DNA of 6,982 nt from FEN-1250 sp038237245 (GCA_038237245.1 JBBRYY010000141.1:1-6982), one strand, 5' to 3'. Shown: positions 1 to 6,338, numbered from the stretch's first letter. Notes: generated by a model from the letters alone, not told the origin. Translations and numbers: made by a program.

Positions 1-181
1 GTCCGACGAATCCGAGCGCGAGCGCGCGATTCGTACGCTCGTAGAGCTCCCAGCCGATCGCGACATCGATCATCTGCGACCCCATGCTGGCGGCGAGCCG
101 TCCGGCGAGAAAGTAGCGGTAATCGGAGTAGCGCATCGCCGCGTACGGGTCGTGGATCTGCGCCTCAGCGGATGCTCGCAT
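1..181 (-). CDS. MFS transporter, EntS-like, N-terminal fragment (runs off left edge)
   Basis: This is the first 60 codons of a major facilitator superfamily transporter; the rest lies outside the window. Read on the minus strand from the ATG at 181, the protein has a short hydrophilic head, then DPYAAMRYSDYRYFLAGR (residues 11-28) and GSQMIDVAIGWELYERT (34-50), followed by the start of a hydrophobic run. From knowledge of the family, this matches the cytoplasmic start and first helix of EntS-type MFS exporters, which commonly read DPYAALR..DFR, then GR, GxQM and GWELYERT. Because the DPYAA part is family-like, the ATG at 181 is preferred over the internal ATG at 136; neither has a strong ribosome binding site. 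The 181 start overlaps the end of the amidohydrolase gene by 17 bases, which suggests co-translation as the last visible gene of the minus-strand operon. The substrate cannot be told from this fragment. Confidence 0.8.
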   Translation of the reverse strand, partial: MRASAEAQIHDPYAAMRYSDYRYFLAGRLAASMGSQMIDVAIGWELYERTNRALALGFVG

Positions 182-1865
182 CGCCGTAGACGTCTTTTCC
201 GTCGAGAAGGGTGAGGAGAACGTGTGTCGTCGAGATCTGCTCGGGCGGGATGGCGAAGAGGTCGTGATCGAGCACGATGAGGTCGGCGGCTTTGCCGACG
301 GTGATCGAGCCGGTGATCTTCTCATCGAAGGCGAGGCGCGCGCCGACGATCGTATAGGCGGCGATCATCGTCTCGAGCGAGACGCGCTCCTTCGGCAGCC
401 ACGGAACGCACGCGATAGTGGCCGCGGGGTCGCAGCGCGTGACGCCCACCTCGATGGCCTCCAGAGGATTGAGCGACGACACGCCCCAGTCGCTGCCGCC
501 GACGATCGTGCCTCCCGCCGCGTCGACGTCGCCGAGCGGATAGAGACGACTCGAGCGCTCTGGGCCGAGAATGGGCTCGGTGAGATCACTGATGTAGCTG
601 TCGCGGTGGGCCCAGAGCGCCTGGAAGTTCGCGTACACGCCGAGCTGTTTGAAGCGCGGAAGATCGAGGGTGTCGATCATCTCGAGGTGCGCGATATGGT
701 CACGCGCATCGTGGGCGCCGTTGGCGCGCTGGGCGGCGTCGATCGCATCGAGCGACAAGCGCACGGCGCGGTCGCCGATCGCGTGCACGTGAATCTGGAA
801 GCCGGCCTTGTCGAGCGCGATGGCGAGCGAGTCGAAGCCGGCGGGAGTGAGATTCGCCGGGCCGCGATCGTGGGTGTCGAGATAGGGCTCGAGGAGCGCC
901 GAGGTGTGCGACTCGATGACGCCATCGGCGAAGATCTTGGCGCCGGTGGCGCGCACGCGATTGCCGGCGAACTGGTCGCGCAGGCGGAGCATCCGCGGTA
1001 GCTGCGAGACGCCGGCTGCGGGATCCACGTAGATCGATGCGACGATGCGGGCGTTGAGCGAATCGCGCTTGTCGAGCGTCTGATAGGCGACGAGGATGTC
1101 ACTGTCGGCGCTCGCTTCCTGCATCGCGACGATGCCGAGGGAGTTCGCGTAGCGGATCCCGCGCGCGAGACCATCCACGCGCTGCTGCGCCGTGAGCCTC
1201 GGGAGAAGTCTCGAGACGAGATCCGTCGCGCCCTCGCGCAGCGTGCCGGAGGGATGGCCCGCGGCGTCACGTTCGATGCGGCCGTCCGGCGGATTCCTGG
1301 TTCGTGCCGATATGTGCGCCAATTCGAGAGCGCGCGAGTTCACCCACGCGGAATGCCCATCGGCCGCGCGCACGTACGCAGGACGGTCGGGGACGAGGGA
1401 GTCGAGTAGCGCGCGCGTCGGATTGGCGTGCGGAAACACCGGCAGCTGCCAGCCGTGGCCGCGGAACCAGCTGTCGCCGGGATTCGCCTTCGCGCACTTC
1501 GCGATCGCGTCCGCGACCTGTGCCGGCGTCGTGAGATCGTCGAGCGCACATTCGCTCATCCGGACGCCGGCGGTGAGCGGATGCACGTGCGAGTCGTGAA
1601 AGGCGGGGAGGAGCATGCGCCCCGCGAGCTCGATCACGCGGGTCGTCGGCCCGATGAGCTTCGCGGCGCCCGCGTCGTCGCCGACGAACACAATGCGGGT
1701 GCCCGCCACCGCGACCGCGCTCGCGCGCGGCTGCACGGAATCGACGGTGTAAACAGGGCCGTCACGAAAGACGATGTCGGCGTAACCGTGCGTGTCGCGC
1801 GCGCACGAGACCGCAGCGAGAGTAGCGAGCGCGGGGAGCACCACGGCGAGAACGCCGCGTCTCAC
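165..1865 (-). CDS. Amidohydrolase family 3 (YtcJ/NfdA-like) lipoprotein
   Basis: This encodes a 566-residue metal-dependent hydrolase of the amidohydrolase 3 type (YtcJ, N-substituted formamide deformylase NfdA); the substrate is unknown. The open frame runs further upstream, but the GTG at 1865 is chosen because it yields a signal sequence (VRRGVLAVV, hydrophobic to residue 19) ending in AVSC with Cys21, a plausible though not ideal lipobox. It also overlaps the preceding stop as GTGA, with a partial GGTGA ribosome site 7 bases upstream. The mature enzyme would then be anchored in a membrane facing the periplasm or cell exterior. Visible motifs are HDSHVH with metal-ligand HxH at 93 and 95, AKIFADG with Lys310, HVHAIGD at 359-365, HIAHLE with His393, and GGSDWG with Asp459. 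The C-terminal GSITVGKAADLIVLD returns to the composite beta-sandwich typical of the superfamily. Length fits the family (about 530-570). It is coupled to an upstream membrane protein and a downstream MFS exporter. Family call sure; role inferred only. Confidence 0.93.
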   Translation of the reverse strand: MRRGVLAVVLPALATLAAVSCARDTHGYADIVFRDGPVYTVDSVQPRASAVAVAGTRIVFVGDDAGAAKLIGPTTRVIELAGRMLLPAFHDSHVHPLTAGVRMSECALDDLTTPAQVADAIAKCAKANPGDSWFRGHGWQLPVFPHANPTRALLDSLVPDRPAYVRAADGHSAWVNSRALELAHISARTRNPPDGRIERDAAGHPSGTLREGATDLVSRLLPRLTAQQRVDGLARGIRYANSLGIVAMQEASADSDILVAYQTLDKRDSLNARIVASIYVDPAAGVSQLPRMLRLRDQFAGNRVRATGAKIFADGVIESHTSALLEPYLDTHDRGPANLTPAGFDSLAIALDKAGFQIHVHAIGDRAVRLSLDAIDAAQRANGAHDARDHIAHLEMIDTLDLPRFKQLGVYANFQALWAHRDSYISDLTEPILGPERSSRLYPLGDVDAAGGTIVGGSDWGVSSLNPLEAIEVGVTRCDPAATIACVPWLPKERVSLETMIAAYTIVGARLAFDEKITGSITVGKAADLIVLDHDLFAIPPEQISTTHVLLTLLDGKDVYGDASIR

Positions 1866-2398
1866 AGCTCGTTCACCAGCTGATTCAGAAATATCTCCGC
1901 TTGCCGGGTGAGATAGAGTCCGAGAATCGTGAGTGCGATGCCGGCGACGATCACCACGACGTCCATCGCGGAGAAGTCGTCGTCGCGCGGCGCGCCAGGC
2001 GCCACCTTCGCGTTCACCGCCTCCATCGTCGCGTGCACCGGAATCAATGCGAAGACGGAGCCGAGCGCGATGGTCCACCATGGATAGTCGAGGAAGCAGC
2101 AGAGGGTGAGCCCGAAGTAGATCACCGCGAGCCCCGCCGATGACCATCCCACCGTCACGAAACGTGATTGCGCGTCGGTGCGCACGTCGGCGAACAGTCC
2201 GTGCGCCGTGAGCGGAGCCGCCATGGCGCGCCAGAACGGCGACCCGCCGCTCCCTTTGCGCGCGTTCATCCGCTGCCAGTTCCGGTAGAACCAGTAGATC
2301 TGATACATCGACAGCGTCGTCGCCGACATCACGATCAGCTTCCGTCGCGAGACGGGAAAGTACGGCGCCTCAGCGACAGGCGGCGAGGCGTCGGTCAT
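1862..2398 (-). CDS. Four-helix membrane protein of unknown function
   Basis: This encodes a 178-residue inner-membrane protein. I do not recognise a named function. The sequence resembles conserved hypothetical proteins with an N-terminal YFPVSxRKLxVMS segment, a YxIYWFYxNW block and a following SPFWRA motif (here residues 13-25, 32-41 and 53-58). Likely membrane segments are about residues 20-38, 86-104, 106-125 and 145-163. The C-terminus is hydrophilic. The ATG at 2398 is preferred over the longer upstream frame because the upstream extension is Arg-rich shadow sequence, and because this ATG overlaps the MOSC-frame stop as ATGA. There is no clear Shine-Dalgarno sequence, so translation probably depends on coupling. 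Its own stop overlaps the amidohydrolase GTG start (GTGA). Position between a MOSC remnant and a secreted hydrolase does not reveal its job. Confidence 0.82.
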   Translation of the reverse strand: MTDASPPVAEAPYFPVSRRKLIVMSATTLSMYQIYWFYRNWQRMNARKGSGGSPFWRAMAAPLTAHGLFADVRTDAQSRFVTVGWSSAGLAVIYFGLTLCCFLDYPWWTIALGSVFALIPVHATMEAVNAKVAPGAPRDDDFSAMDVVVIVAGIALTILGLYLTRQAEIFLNQLVNEL

Positions 2399-2670
2399 CC
2401 GATTGCGGAAGGTGCAGGGAGCATGCGCACGACGTCGCCGACGTGCAGGAGAGCCTCGGTGATCACGCGCGCATACACGCTGCTCCAGCCGGGGTGCTCG
2501 CTCTGCGCGATTCGCCACGACGAATAATCGCTGAACGAGCGGCGAATGACGCCGCACGGCTCGGTGAAGCGGGAATCATCGTGCGCACCGGCTGGTGTCA
2601 TATCACGCGAAGAAGGGCTCACCAATGATGGCGACTCGATGCCCGGCGCGCACCCCGCTCCCTCAGTGGA
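2395..2670 (-). pseudogene. 5'-truncated MOSC-domain protein (C-terminal part only)
   Basis: An open frame on the minus strand encodes the C-terminal part of a MOSC (Moco sulfurase C-terminal) domain protein. Recognisable are SRFTEPCGVIRRSF, with the conserved Cys, then HPGWSSVYARVI and HVGDVVRML, which match the MOSC pattern of T.YT.PC..I...F, then HPGW..xYARV, then VGD.V. Full MOSC proteins are usually 150-220 residues and carry an N-terminal half with a conserved GLEGDR-type segment; nothing like it is visible, because the preceding 150 bases are occupied by the desulforedoxin-like gene. The frame is open from just after the TGA at 2671-2673. Possible starts are TTG 2625, GTG 2622 or ATG 2601, none with a good ribosome site. 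The frame ends in TGA at 2395-2397, overlapping the next gene's ATG, as a real operon member would. It is probably a decayed gene; a short expressed protein is possible. Confidence 0.6.
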
Positions 2671-2820
2671 TCAGTCGACCTTCTTCATCTCCATGCCGCA
2701 GCAGCAGCTCGGATTCTTGTCGCCCCCGCCGCCCTGCTTCGCGCCACGAGTGACCTGAATCTCGCAGCCGCAGCCGTCGACGTTCGGACAGCGGTACAGC
2801 TCCCCGGTTCTGAGTGCCAT
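2671..2820 (-). CDS. 49-residue desulforedoxin-like metal-binding protein
   Basis: This is a 49-residue protein starting at the ATG at 2820, with a strong GAGGAG ribosome site 4 bases before it. That site is the best in the window and favours this start over the longer upstream frame. The protein begins MALRTGELYRCPN and ends with NPSCCCGMEMKKVD. The layout, a GELYRC strand, a cysteine cluster, a short beta segment (EIQVTRG), a glycine-rich turn and a CCGxxM end, resembles desulforedoxin and the N-terminal domain of desulfoferrodoxin, which bind one iron through Cys4 (YxC..C and CCG.xM). Here the cysteines are at 11, 17, 19, 39, 40 and 41, so the first pair is spaced differently and there are two extra. 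Zinc binding is as likely as iron. No signal peptide is visible, so it is probably cytoplasmic. It is the first gene of the minus-strand group; a partner is not evident. Confidence 0.78.
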   Translation of the reverse strand: MALRTGELYRCPNVDGCGCEIQVTRGAKQGGGGDKNPSCCCGMEMKKVD

Positions 2821-3002
2821 GGTGCTCCTCGAAGTTGGCGCCGGCGACCTGGCGGCCGCGGCGCGTTCACGGTCGGGATTCGCACGCATCGTGCCCCCGG
2901 CGTTCGCCGCCAGTGCTTGTCAGCGGTCGCGGCGCGCGGTAGCGTAGTCGCGGCTCAAGCGGATGAGGCTATGAACGACGCACTGAAGCGTGTGACCGAG
3001 CA
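2821..3002. other. Divergent intergenic region between the two operons
   Basis: This 182-base stretch separates two divergently read gene groups and should hold both promoters. On the plus side a candidate sigma-70-like promoter and a short leader frame are listed separately. On the minus side the ribosome site GAGGAG for the small metal-binding protein is clear, but I could not find a convincing -35/-10 pair for it. A small inverted repeat, CGGCG-TT-CGCCG at 2898-2909, lies near the middle; in such GC-rich sequence it may be chance. Confidence 0.7.
2917..2945 (+). promoter_or_regulatory. Candidate sigma-70-type promoter for the pnt operon
   Basis: TTGTCA at 2917-2922 matches the -35 consensus TTGACA at five of six positions. 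After a 17-base spacer, TAGCGT at 2940-2945 matches TATAAT at only three positions, including the key first T, second A and last T. Transcription would start near 2952, giving an untranslated leader of about 50 bases before pntAA. The weak -10 and the GC-rich setting keep the confidence low. Confidence 0.35.
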
Positions 3003-3006
3003 ATGA
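2971..3006 (+). other. Possible 11-codon leader frame overlapping the pntAA start
   Basis: An ATG at 2971 opens an 11-codon frame (MNDALKRVTEQ) whose TGA at 3004-3006 overlaps the pntAA ATG as ATGA, the same junction type used inside the operon. The purine-rich GGATGAGG lies just upstream at 2961-2968, close to the ATG. The pntAA start itself has only a weak GAG at 2998-3000, so coupling from a leader could raise its translation. No similarity to a known leader peptide is recognised, and the frame is also open further upstream. It could easily be chance. Confidence 0.25.
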
Positions 3007-4106
3007 ACATCGGTGTCGCGAAGGAGCGCACCGCAGGCGAGCAGCGCGTCGCGCTCGGCCCCGACAGCATCGCCAAGCTCGTGAAGGCGGGGGCGGCGCT
3101 CTTCGTGGAGCGTGGTGCGGGCACCGCTGCAGGCTTTCCCGATGCGCTCTTCGAGAAGGCGGGCGCCACGCTCGTGGCCGAGGCCGCCGCCCTCTACGCA
3201 ACGTCGGCGATCGTGCTGCGCGTGCAGCCCCCGACGCTCGACGAGGCGAAGCTGCTCCCCGAGGGGAGCGTGCTCATCTCCTCCCTCCCCGCCGCGACGA
3301 GCACCGATCTGATCCAGGCACTCGCTGCGCGGAAGATCACGGCATTCGCTCTCGAGAAAGTTCCTCGGATCACGCGCGCGCAGTCGATGGACATGCTCTC
3401 CTCGCAGAGCACCGTCTCCGGCTACAAGGCGGTGCTCATCGGCGCTGCCGCGCTTCCAAAGTTCCTCCCGTCGCTCACGACTGCGGCCGGCTCGATCCCG
3501 CCCGCACGTGTCTTCGTGCTCGGTGCGGGCGTCGCCGGGCTCCAGGCGATCGCCACGGCGCGACGACTGGGTGCGATCGTCTCAGCCTTCGACGTGCGCG
3601 CCGCCGCCGCAGAGCAGGTGATGAGCCTTGGCGCGACGTTCGTGGGCTCGGATCTCGTGGCTGCGGACGCGGAGACGAAGGGCGGCTATGCGCGCGCGCA
3701 GGGAGACGATGAGCGCGAACGCACGCTCGCCGCGATCGCACGGCACATCGTGAATCAGGATCTCGTCATCACGACGGCGCTGATTCCAGGACGTGCGGCG
3801 CCGGTGCTCATCACGAAGGCGATGGTGGAATCGATGCAGCCGGGGTCGGTGATCGTCGATCTCGCCGCCGAGGCGGGCGGGAACTGCGAGCTCACGAAGC
3901 CCAACGAAACCATCCGCGTGAACGGCGTCACGATCATCGGCGCGGTGAATCTACCGGCCACCGTCCCCTTTCACGCGTCGCAGATGCTGAGCCGCAACAT
4001 CCTCACGCTCCTCCAGCATCTGATCAAGGAGAACGCGCTCACGATCGACCTCACCGACGAGATCACGAAGGCGATGGTCGTCACCCATGACGGAGCGGTG
4101 GTATGA
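3003..4106 (+). CDS. pntAA: NAD(P) transhydrogenase alpha-1 subunit (NAD-binding domain I)
   Basis: This encodes the 367-residue soluble NAD(H)-binding subunit of proton-translocating transhydrogenase, which passes hydride from NADH to NADP+ on PntB. The start MNIGVAKERTAGEQRVAL is the conserved N-terminus of the alanine dehydrogenase/PntA family and fixes the ATG at 3003. RITRAQSMDMLSSQ (122-135) is the RQD loop, with Arg122, Gln127, Asp130 and Ser133 standing where Rhodospirillum rubrum has Arg127, Gln132, Asp135 and Ser138. The Rossmann motif VLGAGVAGLQA is at 172-182 with Asp197 ending the next strand. The C-terminal signature LVITTALIPGRAAPVLI followed by VDLAAEAGGNCE is intact. Length fits stand-alone alpha-1 subunits (about 370-385); the membrane part of the E. 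coli-type alpha chain is encoded separately next door. Its stop overlaps the pntAB start as ATGA. It acts at the cytoplasmic face of the complex. Confidence 0.96.
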   Translation: MNIGVAKERTAGEQRVALGPDSIAKLVKAGAALFVERGAGTAAGFPDALFEKAGATLVAEAAALYATSAIVLRVQPPTLDEAKLLPEGSVLISSLPAATSTDLIQALAARKITAFALEKVPRITRAQSMDMLSSQSTVSGYKAVLIGAAALPKFLPSLTTAAGSIPPARVFVLGAGVAGLQAIATARRLGAIVSAFDVRAAAAEQVMSLGATFVGSDLVAADAETKGGYARAQGDDERERTLAAIARHIVNQDLVITTALIPGRAAPVLITKAMVESMQPGSVIVDLAAEAGGNCELTKPNETIRVNGVTIIGAVNLPATVPFHASQMLSRNILTLLQHLIKENALTIDLTDEITKAMVVTHDGAVV

Positions 4107-4450
4107 CTCTGACGCTGTTCATGCAGCTGTACGTCTTCATGCTCGCCGCGTTCGTCGGCTATCAGATCATCACGCGCGTGCCACCGCTGCTGCACACGCC
4201 GCTCATGTCGGCGACGAACGCGATCTCGGCGATCTCGCTGGTGGGCTCGCTCGTCGTCGCCGGCGCGAATCGCGACAGGGTGAGCACGATCCTCGGCGTT
4301 GTCGCGGTGACGGCGGCGACGATCAACATGGTCGGCGGATTCGTGATCACGGATCGCATGCTGAAGATGTTCAAGCACGAGCCGACCGCGCCCGCCGCGG
4401 CGAAGCCGGCGGCTCCAGCCGACGGCGCGCAGCCGGGGGCAGGGAAGTAA
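4103..4450 (+). CDS. pntAB: NAD(P) transhydrogenase alpha-2 subunit (membrane)
   Basis: This encodes a 115-residue membrane subunit that forms part of domain II, the proton channel, together with PntB. Three hydrophobic helices are visible at about residues 5-22, 34-52 and 62-82. The block HTPLMSATNAISAISLVG (31-48) is the well-conserved signature of this subunit. The third helix GVVAVTAATINMVGGFVITDRML followed by MF is also typical. The C-terminal tail from about residue 92 is Ala/Pro-rich and probably disordered. The ATG at 4103 overlaps the pntAA stop (ATGA) and has GGAG at 4092-4095, 7 bases upstream. Its TAA overlaps the pntB ATG by one base. The separate alpha-1, alpha-2 and beta arrangement is the R. 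rubrum type, unlike the fused alpha chain of E. coli. Confidence 0.95.
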   Translation: MTLTLFMQLYVFMLAAFVGYQIITRVPPLLHTPLMSATNAISAISLVGSLVVAGANRDRVSTILGVVAVTAATINMVGGFVITDRMLKMFKHEPTAPAAAKPAAPADGAQPGAGK

Positions 4451-5826
4451 TGCGCGAGACCTTCACGCAGCTCACCTATCTCGTCGCATCGATCCTCTTC
4501 ATCCTCGGGCTCAGGAGCCTGACGAAGCCCGACAGCGCGCGGCGAGGGATGCAATACGCCGCGGTGGGAATGCTGCTCGCGATCGTCGGGACGCTCGTAC
4601 AGCACGAGATCGTGCGCTTCGACTGGATCGCCGGCGGGCTCATACTCGGCACGATCATCGGCATCCCGATGGGGACCGAGGTCCCGATGACCGCGATGCC
4701 GCAGCGCATCGCGATCTCGCACATGTTCGGAGCGCTCGCGGCGACGCTCGTCGGCGTCGCGGAGTACTGGATGCACGGCGTGGACCTCGGTACCGGGAAG
4801 ATGGCAGCGGTGGGCTTCGAGGTCCTCTTCGGCGCACTCACCGTCACCGGCAGCTTCATGGCGTTCGGCAAGCTGCAGGGGGTCGTGACTGGTCGCTCGG
4901 TCACGTACAAAGGGCAGAACGCGGTCAACATCTCACTGTTTGCGCTCACCGTGTTGATGTTCGCGTATCTCATCGTGCATCCGGAGAACGCGGTCGTCTT
5001 CTACACCATGATCGGGCTCGCCCTGCTCATCGGCATCTTCATGGTGCTGCCGATCGGCGGGGCCGACATGCCCGTCGTGATCTCGCTGCTGAATTCGTAC
5101 GCGGGGCTCGCATCGGCGGCGACGGGATTCGCGATCGGAAACAACGTGCTCATCATCGCGGGCGCGCTCGATGGCGCATCCGGATTCATTCTGTCGATCG
5201 TGATGAGCAAGGCGATGAACCGCTCGTTCAACAATGTGATCTTCGGCGCTTTCGGCGCCGCCCCCTCCGTGTCCGCGAAGACCGCGACGGGGCTCAGCGT
5301 GCGCTCCATCAGCGCCGAGGACGCGGCGATTCAGCTCGCCTACGCGAAGCTCGTGATCATCGTTCCGGGGTACGGGATGGCGGTGGCGCAGGCGCAGCAT
5401 CAGGTGCGCGAGCTCGCGGAGCTCATCGAGAAGAAGGGCGGCGAGGTGAAGTACGCGATCCACCCGGTCGCGGGCCGCATGCCGGGACACATGAACGTGC
5501 TCCTCGCAGAGGCGAACGTTCCCTACGATCGACTCTACGACATGGATGAGATCAATGGCGAGTTCGAGCGGGCGGATGTCGCGCTCGTGATCGGCGCGAA
5601 CGACGTCGTGAATCCGGCCGCGCGCAACGACACGACGAGCCCGATCTACGGGATGCCGATCCTGAATGCCGACAAGGCGCAGAACGTCATCGTGCTCAAG
5701 CGCAGCATGAATCCCGGCTTCGCCGGCATCGAGAACGAGCTGTTCTACAACGACAAGACGAGCCTCCTCTTCGGCGATGCGAAAGCGTCGCTGTCGCGGC
5801 TGGTGGCGGAGATAAAGACGGTGTGA
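4450..5826 (+). CDS. pntB: NAD(P) transhydrogenase beta subunit
   Basis: This encodes a 458-residue subunit carrying the rest of the membrane domain II (about residues 1-260, some nine helices) and the NADP(H)-binding domain III (about 290-458). The ATG at 4450 overlaps the pntAB stop (TAATG), with AGGGA just upstream; the longer open frame to the left is shadow of pntAB. His91 in RIAISHMFGALAATLVG aligns with the proton-channel His91 of E. coli PntB. GGADMPVVISLLNSYAG (203-219) and SKAMNRSF (253-260) are conserved membrane motifs. Domain III shows VPGYGMAVAQAQ (305-316), HPVAGRMPGHMNVLLAEA (338-355), IGANDVVNPAA (381-391), LKRSMNPGFAG (416-426) and FGDAKAS (441-447), all intact. An Arg at position 86 (MPQR) stands where many homologues carry Leu or Met. 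The gene is closely followed by a lipoprotein gene whose GTG overlaps its stop. Confidence 0.97.
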   Translation: MRETFTQLTYLVASILFILGLRSLTKPDSARRGMQYAAVGMLLAIVGTLVQHEIVRFDWIAGGLILGTIIGIPMGTEVPMTAMPQRIAISHMFGALAATLVGVAEYWMHGVDLGTGKMAAVGFEVLFGALTVTGSFMAFGKLQGVVTGRSVTYKGQNAVNISLFALTVLMFAYLIVHPENAVVFYTMIGLALLIGIFMVLPIGGADMPVVISLLNSYAGLASAATGFAIGNNVLIIAGALDGASGFILSIVMSKAMNRSFNNVIFGAFGAAPSVSAKTATGLSVRSISAEDAAIQLAYAKLVIIVPGYGMAVAQAQHQVRELAELIEKKGGEVKYAIHPVAGRMPGHMNVLLAEANVPYDRLYDMDEINGEFERADVALVIGANDVVNPAARNDTTSPIYGMPILNADKAQNVIVLKRSMNPGFAGIENELFYNDKTSLLFGDAKASLSRLVAEIKTV

Positions 5827-6302
5827 CGCACGTTCGCGCTTTCGCGCTCGTAGGGGCGCTGTCTCTGGTCGCGTGTTCGCATCACGACGCGCCGCTGCAG
5901 AAAGCGCCGAGCGCGGACTCCGCTGTCGCGGCGACGGCCGGCGAGAAGCTCGCCGCGCAAACCGACGAGTGGAATCGCGCCGAGATCGTGAAGCGGCTCG
6001 GGGAGGCGGGGCTCGTCGTGAGTGACAGCGCCCGCGTCGTCCATCACGCGGGGCTCTCCCTCGCCGGCGACCTCCTCGCCGTGAGCGGGAGCCCGCTCGA
6101 GATCTACGTCTATCCGACCGCTTCCGAGCGAGCGAAGGACGCCGCGACGCTCGACACGATGCCGATTCCCGCGCAGCCGACCGGCCAGCGGCCGCGCTAC
6201 ATCGTCTCGGGGAATCTCATCGCGATTCACATCACGGCGAAGGAAGCGTTGGCGGAGCGCGTGGAGAACGTCCTCACGGCTCGGCATGCGGGCGCGCCGT
6301 AA
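5823..6302 (+). CDS. Small lipoprotein of unknown function, coupled to pntB
   Basis: This encodes a 159-residue predicted lipoprotein. The GTG at 5823 overlaps the pntB stop (GTGA), and GGAG lies 11 bases upstream at 5808-5811. The signal sequence MTHVRAFALVGALSLVAC has a good lipobox, LVAC, with Cys18. There is no Asp at +2, so in a diderm outer-membrane sorting is possible. A low-complexity Ala/Ser linker (about 22-42) leads to a small soluble domain. That domain has an EIVKRLGEAGLVV helix (54-66), an LEIYVYPTASER strand-helix (92-103) and RPRYIVSGNLIAIHIT (123-138), followed by a C-terminal helix with ERVENVL (145-151). This looks like a compact alpha/beta fold, but I do not recognise a family with known function. 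No enzyme motif is visible. Its coupling to the transhydrogenase genes suggests co-expression; a functional link is inference. Confidence 0.85.
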   Translation: MTHVRAFALVGALSLVACSHHDAPLQKAPSADSAVAATAGEKLAAQTDEWNRAEIVKRLGEAGLVVSDSARVVHHAGLSLAGDLLAVSGSPLEIYVYPTASERAKDAATLDTMPIPAQPTGQRPRYIVSGNLIAIHITAKEALAERVENVLTARHAGAP

Positions 6303-6312
6303 CGGCGCTCAG

Positions 6313-6338
6313 GCTCGGCTCAGCTGGAGCGGCCGAGC
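6313..6338. terminator. Inverted repeat between convergent genes, possible terminator
   Basis: GCTCGGC at 6313-6319 pairs perfectly with GCCGAGC at 6332-6338 around a 12-base loop. It lies where the pnt operon and the TPR gene converge, overlapping the last codons of the latter. No T-run follows on either strand, so a classic intrinsic terminator is not shown; it could still slow polymerase or protect the 3' end of the transcript. Confidence 0.3.

Noticed and set aside
222..1001. Long plus-strand open frame of 259 codons across the amidohydrolase gene
   Set aside because: It lies opposite an amidohydrolase with intact motifs; its translation is rich in Arg, Asp, Glu and Gly without any recognisable domain, as expected from antisense of high-GC coding DNA.
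1866..2147. Upstream extension of the amidohydrolase frame by 94 codons
   Set aside because: The extension is Arg-rich low-complexity sequence overlapping the membrane-protein gene; the GTG at 1865 gives a proper signal sequence and a GTGA junction.
2399..2557. Upstream extension of the membrane-protein frame by 53 codons
   Set aside because: The added segment is basic shadow sequence of the MOSC frame, and the ATG at 2398 sits on the ATGA junction.
2671..2673. TGA between the small metal-binding protein and the MOSC frame as a recoded (selenocysteine or readthrough) codon
   Set aside because: The small protein is complete as it stands, the sequence after the TGA is linker-like, and no hairpin expected of a bacterial SECIS was recognised.
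2898..2909. Short palindrome CGGCG-TT-CGCCG in the divergent region
   Set aside because: Five-base arms of only G and C are expected by chance in this composition; no second copy was seen to suggest an operator.
4087..4449. Upstream extension of the pntB frame over pntAB
   Set aside because: The extra residues are Arg/His-rich and are a shadow of pntAB, whose membrane motifs are in the other frame; PntB homologues begin at the ATG at 4450.
4933..5490. Minus-strand open frame of 185 codons opposite pntB
   Set aside because: The His/Arg/Glu-rich translation has no domain and lies opposite the most conserved gene in the window.
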